A stretch of 15,377 bases of DNA from MFKM01 sp038065115 (lineage in GTDB: Bacteria; Patescibacteriota; Minisyncoccia; UBA6257; MFKM01), in assembly GCA_038065115.1 (NCBI GenBank), contig JBBTRS010000025.1, forward strand, positions 1 to 15,377, in the 5' to 3' direction. Both the position numbers and the translations under genes were made by a program. A model generated the notes under the pieces. It ran no database searches and was not told where the DNA came from. It saw only the letters and a list, made by a program, of their open reading frames with translations. Positions 1 to 5,681 of this stretch are shown one piece after another. Numbering within the stretch: position 1 is the stretch's first letter; each line of letters opens with the position of its first letter.

Positions 1-289
1 TTCCGTTTGTCAGCTTTCTGACTATTTTCGCGGCTTCAATGCCAAAATAAATCTGCGTGCCGGTCATTGAAGAAATTCCAACGCAAATCGGATTTCTTCC
101 CAGATAATCGGTAAGATGGGTTTTCCAGTCAACGTCGGTTCTTTGGTCTATTATTTTTACGTTATAACCGGCTTTATGAACGGGGGCGGCGACGCTTAAA
201 AGAGAATGCGGCGGACCGACCGTTGCTCCGATATCTATGCCGGTTTTGGGATAAATTAAAATTACATCTACGTTGTCTGAAATTTTCAT
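1..289 (-). CDS. B12-binding radical SAM protein, N-terminal fragment
   Basis: This is the first 96 codons of a gene that runs off the left edge of the window. I read it by translating the minus strand from the ATG at 287-289. The fragment starts MKISDNVDVILIYPKTG and continues with GATVGPPHSLLSVAA (about residues 21-35), GYNVKIIDQR (41-50) and ICVGISSMTGTQI (68-80). This is the usual pattern of the cobalamin-binding Rossmann domain at the N-terminus of B12-dependent radical SAM enzymes (BchE/hopanoid-type methylases and relatives). The radical SAM core with its CxxxCxxC motif would lie outside the window and cannot be confirmed. The start is 13 nt downstream of the dehydratase-like gene's stop codon, so it is probably the last visible gene of the same transcript. 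A role in methylating or rearranging a sugar or lipid of the glycan is inference from context. Confidence 0.75.
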   Translation of the reverse strand, partial: MKISDNVDVILIYPKTGIDIGATVGPPHSLLSVAAPVHKAGYNVKIIDQRTDVDWKTHLTDYLGRNPICVGISSMTGTQIYFGIEAAKIVRKLTNG

Positions 290-302
290 ATTTGAAAAAT
301 AT

Positions 303-1280
303 TTATTTTTTTACCTCGCTTCGGCAATGTTCCAAAAGAAAACCCACGCTTTCTTCAAAAGAATATTTCGGTTTCCAACCGGTTTCGTTTTGAAATTTGC
401 TAACATCCGGTATTTGCAGGGTTACGTCTGTCGGCCGCAAAAGAGCCGGGTCAACACTGGAAGGAATTTCGCATTTGGCTTTCTTTTTCAAAAGAGTTAA
501 AAAATCACCAACGGTTATAATCGTTGAACCGCCGATATTATAAACTTCTCCGAATCGGCATTTTTCCAAAGCCACCCAATAAGACGCCATGGCGTCCCGA
601 ACATCAATAAGGGTTCTGGTTGAATCCAGATTGCCATGCCGCAATTCTTTTTGCAAACCGGCTTCAATTTTAGCCACTTGCGTCGCGAAAGAAGTCGCGA
701 ATAAATCGGAACGCCGAGGATTCAAATAAGCGAACATTCTCGTTCTGATTATTTTCATGCCGTAGCTTTTAAAAAAAGTGTAAGCCAAAGCATCCTGGGC
801 CAGTTTGGAAACCGCGTAAGGATTGGAAGGATTGATGGGACAGTCTTCTTTGATAGGGACATTTTTAGGGTCTACCTGGCCATAAACTTCGGAAGTGCTG
901 CAAAGCTGAATAACGGGATCAATTTCCGCCAACCGGACGGCTTCAAAAAGATTAGCCGTGCCCAAAATGTTGTTGCTTAAAACCGCTATGGGATTAATAA
1001 AAGAAGCCCGGACATTGGCGTGGGAAGCTAAATGAAAAATACCGTCTGGCTTAACTTCTTTCAAAACTCTGACAATAGAGCTCAAATCGTTTAAATCGCT
1101 CTCGTGAACCGTCGCTTTATCGGCGATATTTTCCAAATTATTTTTTTCGGAAACGCTGTGCCAGCGAGCTATTCCGTGAACTTCAACCTCGGGATGATTA
1201 TTGACGATATATTCAGCCAAATAACTTCCGCCGGAACCGCTTATTCCGGTAATAAGAATTTTTTTGAAATTTCTTTCCAT
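303..1280 (-). CDS. GDP-mannose 4,6-dehydratase-like NAD(P)-dependent SDR
   Basis: A 325-residue extended short-chain dehydrogenase. The nucleotide-binding loop is GISGSGGSYLAE (residues 12-23), very like the GITGxxGSYLAE start of GDP-mannose 4,6-dehydratases. The catalytic set is present: Thr129-Ser130-Glu131 in CSTSEVYG and Tyr155-xxx-Lys159 in YAVSK. The Thr-Glu pair favours a 4,6-dehydratase. An NPRR motif also recalls GMD, whereas SFATQVAKIEAG and GEVYNIGG recall GDP-4-keto-6-deoxymannose reductases (RMD), so the enzyme lies in the GMD/RMD group and the exact reaction is not certain. It is somewhat shorter than typical GMD. If it is a dehydratase, its product, GDP-4-keto-6-deoxymannose, is the known substrate of ColD-type dehydratases, and such a domain is encoded just upstream. 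The start at 1280 lies only about 10 nt from the edge of a repeat element, and no Shine-Dalgarno motif is visible. Confidence 0.8.
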   Translation of the reverse strand: MERNFKKILITGISGSGGSYLAEYIVNNHPEVEVHGIARWHSVSEKNNLENIADKATVHESDLNDLSSIVRVLKEVKPDGIFHLASHANVRASFINPIAVLSNNILGTANLFEAVRLAEIDPVIQLCSTSEVYGQVDPKNVPIKEDCPINPSNPYAVSKLAQDALAYTFFKSYGMKIIRTRMFAYLNPRRSDLFATSFATQVAKIEAGLQKELRHGNLDSTRTLIDVRDAMASYWVALEKCRFGEVYNIGGSTIITVGDFLTLLKKKAKCEIPSSVDPALLRPTDVTLQIPDVSKFQNETGWKPKYSFEESVGFLLEHCRSEVKK

Positions 1281-1289
1281 TATATAAAA

Positions 1290-1422
1290 TTTTGAATTGC
1301 GAAATTAGACAAACTCAAAATTCTTTCTTCAACCCGCTCACGTCCCGCTAAAGCGGAACTGCGCTTCCGTTTAGGTTTCAGAAAAAAATTTGAGTTTGTT
1401 TTATGCATTTCGTAATTCAAAA
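1290..1422. repeat. Intergenic nested inverted-repeat element, copy A
   Basis: The outer inverted repeats are TTTTGAATTGCGAAAT (1290-1305) and ATTTCGTAATTCAAAA (1407-1422); they pair at all 16 positions with one G-T wobble. A second 11-bp stem pairs ACAAACTCAAA (1309-1319) with 1389-1399. Inside are the conserved motifs TTCTTCAACCCGCTCACG (1325-1342) and CTGCGCTTCCGTTTAGG (1359-1375), flanking a small apical hairpin (CCGC 1345-1348 / GCGG 1353-1356). The element fills the gap between the 3-dehydratase/SDR fusion gene (stop 1448) and the GMD-like gene (start 1280). Copies at 7366-7547 and 8218-8375 share ends and core motifs in the same orientation but have different stem sequences. Confidence 0.85.
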
Positions 1423-1447
1423 TATATTAACACGGTAATAACTGCCC

Positions 1448-3685
1448 CTAGATATTGGCAAATTGATTTCTTTTAATCACTTGATACCCCTTGATAAGCT
1501 CGGCGATTCCCTCTTGCAAAGAAACTTGAGTTTTAAAACCGGTTTTTTCGATTTTTTCATTGCTTACGATATAATCTCTTTTATCGGGGTCTTCGCCAAT
1601 TGACGATTCTATGAAAACAAAATCTGGGAGTTGTTTTTTTATTTCTTGGCAAAGCTCTAATTTACTCAAATTAGCGTCGCTTAGGCCGACATTGTAGGGC
1701 TGGTTCTTAAGAAGTTCAAAATTATTCATACAATGAATAAAAGCCGAAACGACATCGCGAACATGAATATAATTTCTTTTAAAATGCGATTCAAAAAGAA
1801 CAATAAAGCGGTCATTGAGAGCGCGATAAACAAAATCATTGACTAAAAGGTCAAGGCGCATTCGGGGACTGATGCCGAAGACAGTCGCTAATCTTAAAGT
1901 TATCCCATTACCGCTTTCCAAAATGGCTTTTTCCGCTTCTACCTTCAGCTGACCATATAAAGAAATGGGTTCAAGCGGTGTATTTTCATCGCAAAAAGAA
2001 GTTCCTTCCTGTTGTCGGCCGTAACCGCTATTGGTATTGGGAAAAATAATTTTTTGATGAGGTTCGCGAAGCCGTAAAATCGTTTTTATGGCTTCCAAGT
2101 TAATATTCCGGGCCGCTATCGGATCTCTATCGCAAAGCGGCGCGCCGACCAGACACGCCAAAGGAATGATAAAATCTTTTTCTTTGATATGCTGGGCCAT
2201 CAATTTTTCATTCCGGACATCGCCCCGCGCTATTTTTAAAGTTTTGTAATGGCAACTATCCAAAAGCGACGGCTGATTGTACATAAAATTATCAATCACC
2301 GTCACTTCGTGTCCTTGCTTTAGAAGTTCCGGAACCAAAACCGAACCGATATAGCCGGCGCCGCCGGTAATAAGTATTTTTAAAGGTTTGTTTTCGCTGA
2401 TACTCATTTTATTATTAATTTCGTCTGCAGTTTCTTGTTTGAATAAAGTATTGACCGAGGCAAATTCGGCGATTGGACTTAAAGAAGGATTAAATATAGG
2501 AAAAACGGCTTTTTCTCTAATACTATTTAAGACGATACCGGAAATAAATTCAATGTCTTTCGGCGTTAATGACGGATTATTGGGCAGAAAAAATCCGGTA
2601 TGGTGAATCCGATCGGCCATCGGGAACGACGCCTTGCCGTAACGATTATACCAAAAAGGATGCAAACCGAGATTACCGGCTGAAAATATGCGGGTTTCAA
2701 TCCCATTTTCTTCCAAGGCCGTCACGATTTTTTTTCTTTCTTCGCTATTCTTGGCCAAAGCCCCGAAATGAATACTGCAGGTAACCGAATCCGAAGGCGC
2801 TTCTTGATTATAAAGATAATCGTCCAGGAATTTTTTATAAATGCCGTGATTTTCCCCCCGCCTTTTAATGAGCCAGTCCATCTTGTCAATTTGGTGTATT
2901 CCCAAAAAAGCGTTCAAATCGGTAGAGCGAAGATTAAAGCCCGGTTCGTAAAAAACAAACGGCGAATGAAAATCGTCAATGTCGTATTTTTTTATCAGCT
3001 GACCTTGCGTTTCTTTATCAAGATCCTTGCCCCAGCCGTGGCTTCTCGCCATAAGCAAAGCATCGTTAAAAATTTTATTGTCGGTGGAAACCAAACCGCC
3101 CTCAATAGTTGATAACTGATGGCCAAAATAAAGAGAGGCGCTGGACATATCGCCGAAAGACCCGACTCTTTTTCCGTGATAAGAGGCGCCCATGGCGGCG
3201 CAAGCATCTTCCAACAATACAAATCCGTATTTTTCTTTAAGAGCCATCAATTCGTCCATTTTGTGCGGCACCCCCAAAACCTGCACCATAATAACCGCGC
3301 CCGGATTATGTTTTTGAAGCAATTCTTCCAGATGATTCAAGTCCAAGCCAAAAGTATCTTTATCGGCTTCGCACATTATAGGCTCAAAACCGAATTGAAT
3401 CGCCGGAGCAATGGTGGTCACCCAACCCACGCTTGGCACGATTATTTTTTTATTTTTAAGAACGCCCGACATCAAAAGAGCGTAATACATTAGGAGGTTG
3501 GCCGAAGAACCGGAATTACAAAAAACCGAATATTTCTTGCCAACCCAATCGCTCCATTTTTTTTCAAAAGCCAACGTCAAATCAGCCTTGGTAAGCCGAG
3601 GATAGGTTTTTAGCCATTCAATGAGCCGATCAATATCTTTTTTATCAATAGTGTCTTCGGCTAGATGATATTTTATTGCATTCAT
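1448..3685 (-). CDS. Fusion: ColD-like 3-dehydratase (DegT/AHBA fold) + SDR epimerase/reductase
   Basis: This 745-residue protein carries two complete enzymes. Residues 1 to about 390 form a PLP/PMP-dependent DegT/DnrJ/EryC1/StrS-fold domain: substrate/cofactor loop CNSGSSANLL (56-65), cofactor-contacting Asp160 in LLEDACAAMGA, and YFGHQLSTIEGG (186-197). His189 sits where aminotransferases have the Schiff-base lysine. That Lys-to-His change defines the 3-dehydratases ColD (GDP-4-keto-6-deoxymannose) and RfbH/E1 (CDP-sugar); the spacing and lack of an N-terminal extension look more like ColD. After a linker of about 40 residues, residues 436-745 form an SDR: GGAGYIG (441-447), NTNSGYG (550-556) and Tyr577-xxx-Lys581. 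It is probably a 4-keto reductase or epimerase acting on the product. Met427 could be an internal start, but no ribosome-binding site precedes it. The gene begins 34 nt after the transketolase C-subunit gene. Confidence 0.85.
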   Translation of the reverse strand: MNAIKYHLAEDTIDKKDIDRLIEWLKTYPRLTKADLTLAFEKKWSDWVGKKYSVFCNSGSSANLLMYYALLMSGVLKNKKIIVPSVGWVTTIAPAIQFGFEPIMCEADKDTFGLDLNHLEELLQKHNPGAVIMVQVLGVPHKMDELMALKEKYGFVLLEDACAAMGASYHGKRVGSFGDMSSASLYFGHQLSTIEGGLVSTDNKIFNDALLMARSHGWGKDLDKETQGQLIKKYDIDDFHSPFVFYEPGFNLRSTDLNAFLGIHQIDKMDWLIKRRGENHGIYKKFLDDYLYNQEAPSDSVTCSIHFGALAKNSEERKKIVTALEENGIETRIFSAGNLGLHPFWYNRYGKASFPMADRIHHTGFFLPNNPSLTPKDIEFISGIVLNSIREKAVFPIFNPSLSPIAEFASVNTLFKQETADEINNKMSISENKPLKILITGGAGYIGSVLVPELLKQGHEVTVIDNFMYNQPSLLDSCHYKTLKIARGDVRNEKLMAQHIKEKDFIIPLACLVGAPLCDRDPIAARNINLEAIKTILRLREPHQKIIFPNTNSGYGRQQEGTSFCDENTPLEPISLYGQLKVEAEKAILESGNGITLRLATVFGISPRMRLDLLVNDFVYRALNDRFIVLFESHFKRNYIHVRDVVSAFIHCMNNFELLKNQPYNVGLSDANLSKLELCQEIKKQLPDFVFIESSIGEDPDKRDYIVSNEKIEKTGFKTQVSLQEGIAELIKGYQVIKRNQFANI

Positions 3686-3694
3686 AATAATTTG

Positions 3695-3731
3695 CTTTGA
3701 ATTACAAAGTTAGATAAACCTAAAATTCTTT
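3695..3731. repeat. Decayed left-half copy of the intergenic inverted-repeat element
   Basis: This stretch aligns without gaps to the left end of copy A (1290-1326): 30 of 37 positions are identical and all seven differences are transitions. It includes the outer TTTGAATT motif and AAAATTCTTT, but the conserved core, apical hairpin and right end are absent. It occupies the 34-nt gap between the transketolase C-subunit gene and the ColD-like fusion gene. Its inner end overlaps the last codons (Lys-Glu-Phe) and the TAG stop of the transketolase gene, which suggests that insertion or deletion reshaped that C-terminus. Confidence 0.6.
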
Positions 3732-4664
3732 GATGATTTTAATCATACTTTCTTCGTCTAAATTATTCAACTTGTGCAGATAATTTCTATCTCCCAGATT
3801 AAAAACATATTTGTCGTCAAAACCAAGGCTTTTTAATTCAATGCCCGATTGATTGGCGCGGATTATTTTTGAAATTAAACTGTCCAATCCCCCATTATTG
3901 ATAAAACCTTCTTCAATGGTAATAATCCGTTTATATTTTTTAAGAGCTTCAAACAATAATTTTTCGTCAAGCGGCTTTAACATAAAAACATCAATCAAGC
4001 CAACCCCCGGCACCTCCTTGGCCGCTTTTAAAGCCCGATGAGTTAAATATCCGGTAGAAACCAGACAAGTTTCATCTCCTTTCACCAGCTCATAAAATCC
4101 TTTTTCAAAATCTAAATCATTAACATTGTCATAAATCAACGGCACTGGTTTTCCGTCAAGCCGAAAATATTTTGGTGTTTTTTTGCCATAAGAATAATCA
4201 AAGAACTTTTCCGTTAATTTCCAATCGCTTGGCGAAAACACGGTCATATTGGGCAAAATTCGCATAATGCCAATATCCTCCAAACAATGATGAGTCGGGC
4301 CAGCCACATCATAACTGACTCCGCCGCCTACCCCTATCAAATTTACATTAACGGGTTTTATCTGCGCCGATATGGACAAATTCAATCTTATTTGTTCATA
4401 AGCCCTCATTGTTAAAAATGGGGCTATGGCATAGGCGTAAACGATATAATCCTCCAAAGCCAATCCGGTCGCGACATTAACTAAGTTTTGTTCGGCAATC
4501 CCGACATTGACAAACCTGTCCCCGAAATCCCTCCTTAACTTATCTAAGGCGGGAGCGCCGAAATCAGCCGATAAGAAAAAAACGCGTTCGTCTATGGCCA
4601 TCTTTTTATAAATCGCCTCTATTAAAACATCCCTCATTGTTTTTATTGTTTGATCAGGATTCAT
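3720..4664 (-). CDS. Transketolase C-terminal subunit (TPP pyrimidine-binding half)
   Basis: A 314-residue protein matching the central and C-terminal halves of transketolase/DXS-type enzymes. The catalytic glutamate that activates thiamine diphosphate is Glu58 in NVGIAEQN (53-60). The substrate/cofactor-facing GPTHHCLEDIGIMR (122-135) is the usual GPTH motif, and the C-terminal transketolase domain starts near CLVSTGYLTHRAL (about 200-212). On its own it would be half of an active site; the partner is the gene immediately upstream, whose stop overlaps this start by 4 nt (ATGA), a layout consistent with translational coupling and a two-subunit enzyme. Split transketolases are common, and they also occur in sugar-nucleotide loci. 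Position in a 3,6-dideoxysugar operon suggests a dedicated two-carbon transfer, but ordinary pentose-phosphate chemistry cannot be excluded. The last three codons and stop fall in a decayed repeat copy. Confidence 0.88.
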   Translation of the reverse strand: MNPDQTIKTMRDVLIEAIYKKMAIDERVFFLSADFGAPALDKLRRDFGDRFVNVGIAEQNLVNVATGLALEDYIVYAYAIAPFLTMRAYEQIRLNLSISAQIKPVNVNLIGVGGGVSYDVAGPTHHCLEDIGIMRILPNMTVFSPSDWKLTEKFFDYSYGKKTPKYFRLDGKPVPLIYDNVNDLDFEKGFYELVKGDETCLVSTGYLTHRALKAAKEVPGVGLIDVFMLKPLDEKLLFEALKKYKRIITIEEGFINNGGLDSLISKIIRANQSGIELKSLGFDDKYVFNLGDRNYLHKLNNLDEESMIKIIKEF

Positions 4665-5500
4665 TGCAGTTTTTTAATGGCTTCAATAACTTCGTCTTTC
4701 TTTAATGATTTGATGTGGCATAGAACATCATTTTCTAATTGACAAACCCCCTTTCCTTTAACAGTGTCGGCTATCAAAACATTCGGCTGTTCGCTTCCGT
4801 TTTCTTTTATTTTTTTCAATGATTCGTAAACGCCGGCTATGTCGTGGCCGTCAATCCTTGCGGCATTCCACTTAAAAACCGAGAATTTCTCTTTTAATGA
4901 TTCCAGGTCAATGATGTTTTTACAATAATCAAGCATAGAAATTTTATTGTTATCAATAATCAGTATTAAATTGTCTAATTTGTATTGCCCGGCAAACATA
5001 ATGGCTTCCCAGACAGCTCCTTCGTATAATTCTCCGTCTCCCATCAAAACAAAAACCTTAGAATCCGATTTTTTTTTCTTTAAAGCCAACGCCATGCCGC
5101 AAGCCACGCCTAAACCGTGGCCCAAAGCGCCGTTGATGGTTTCAAAGCCCGGAATGCGATTATCCGGAATATCGCCCAAAAGAGCTTCCTTTTGAGAAAT
5201 GTTTATCAATTCATCTTTATCAAAAAAACCAAGATCGGCCAATATCGGATACAAAGAAATAGCGCCGTGTCCCTTGCTGACTATAAACCGGTCTCTCTCT
5301 TCCCAGTTAACATTTTTTGAATCAAATTTTAAAATTCCGCCGTAATATAAAGCCGCGAATATTTCCACATCGGACAAAGAAGAAGCCAAACGAGTTCCCG
5401 AAGCCCGGCCGTGAAGCTCTAGGGTTTCTTTTCTAACCCATAAAGCTTTTTCTTTTAGAAAAGAAATAAAATCTGATTTGTTTTGGTAATGGTTTTCCAT
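4661..5500 (-). CDS. Transketolase N-terminal subunit (TPP diphosphate-binding half)
   Basis: A 279-residue protein equivalent to the first domain of transketolase. The thiamine-diphosphate/metal motif runs from GDGELYEG (154-161) to IIDNN (181-185), i.e. GDG followed about 30 residues later by NN. Further family motifs are SKGHGA (76-81, His78), GHGLGVACGMALA (127-139) and the N-terminal LELHGRASG (27-35). It lacks the pyrimidine-binding half, which the next gene encodes (4-nt overlap). It is the first gene of a probable operon: the ATG at 5500 follows a near-consensus promoter, leaving a leader of roughly 28 nt with a short hairpin (5512-5516 with 5522-5526). No Shine-Dalgarno motif is seen. 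The substrate is unknown; the neighbouring 3,6-dideoxy-4-ketosugar genes make branched-sugar formation a possibility worth testing. Confidence 0.88.
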   Translation of the reverse strand: MENHYQNKSDFISFLKEKALWVRKETLELHGRASGTRLASSLSDVEIFAALYYGGILKFDSKNVNWEERDRFIVSKGHGAISLYPILADLGFFDKDELINISQKEALLGDIPDNRIPGFETINGALGHGLGVACGMALALKKKKSDSKVFVLMGDGELYEGAVWEAIMFAGQYKLDNLILIIDNNKISMLDYCKNIIDLESLKEKFSVFKWNAARIDGHDIAGVYESLKKIKENGSEQPNVLIADTVKGKGVCQLENDVLCHIKSLKKDEVIEAIKKLQ

Positions 5501-5534
5501 CTTAATGACGCGCTAAAAAAATTAGCATTCTTTT

Positions 5535-5563
5535 AATATAGATAAAACTTCAAAATTTGTCAA
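5535..5563 (-). promoter_or_regulatory. Sigma70-type promoter for the transketolase/deoxysugar operon
   Basis: On the minus strand, TTGACA (5558-5563) is separated by 17 bp from TATATT (5535-5540). Initiation about 7 nt on would fall near 5528 and give a leader of about 28 nt before the ATG of the transketolase N-subunit gene. GCTAA (5512-5516) and TTAGC (5522-5526) could form a small hairpin in that leader. A perfect -35, optimal spacing and a 5/6 -10 match make this the best promoter in the window; experimental support is not available. Confidence 0.7.
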
Positions 5564-5591
5564 TTTTTGAAAATTTGCCGATTAAAGCGCT

Positions 5592-5651
5592 TTTTCTTAT
5601 TTTACTATTGTAATTCCGCGATCGTGGAATTACAATAGTAAAATAAGGAAA
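5592..5651. repeat. Nearly perfect ~60-bp palindrome between divergent genes
   Basis: Arms 5596-5617 and 5626-5647 are 22-nt perfect reverse complements. Outward, 5592-5595 pairs with 5648-5651 (three A-T pairs and one G-T). The central eight bases GCGATCGT are themselves self-complementary apart from a G-T wobble, so essentially no loop is left unpaired. It lies between the promoter of the minus-strand operon and the plus-strand membrane-protein gene. Since no transcript ends here it is not an obvious terminator. A dimeric-regulator operator, a cruciform-forming site or a remnant of a palindromic mobile element are all possible. Confidence 0.9.
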
Positions 5652-5681
5652 TAAAATTTTTAATATTAATTAGACACAGCG

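Noticed and set aside
273..500. Plus-strand ORF of 75 codons.
   Set aside because: Antisense to the 3' end of the GMD-like gene and the start of the radical SAM gene, both of which have clear family motifs; low-complexity protein with no motif.
2768..3493. Plus-strand ORFs of 114 and 124 codons opposite the ColD-like gene.
   Set aside because: Shadow frames of a strongly conserved coding sequence; no start signal and no recognisable domain.
5618..5625. GCGATCGT as a cyanobacterial HIP1-type site.
   Set aside because: A single imperfect match at the centre of a palindrome; nothing else in the window suggests cyanobacteria.
5592..5651. Intrinsic terminator call for the long palindrome.
   Set aside because: It sits between divergent 5' ends, no gene ends here, and it is not followed by a clean T-tract on either strand.
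5648..5681. Promoter for the plus-strand membrane-protein gene.
   Set aside because: AT-rich hexamers such as TAATAT are present, but no -35 at acceptable spacing; not distinguishable from background.
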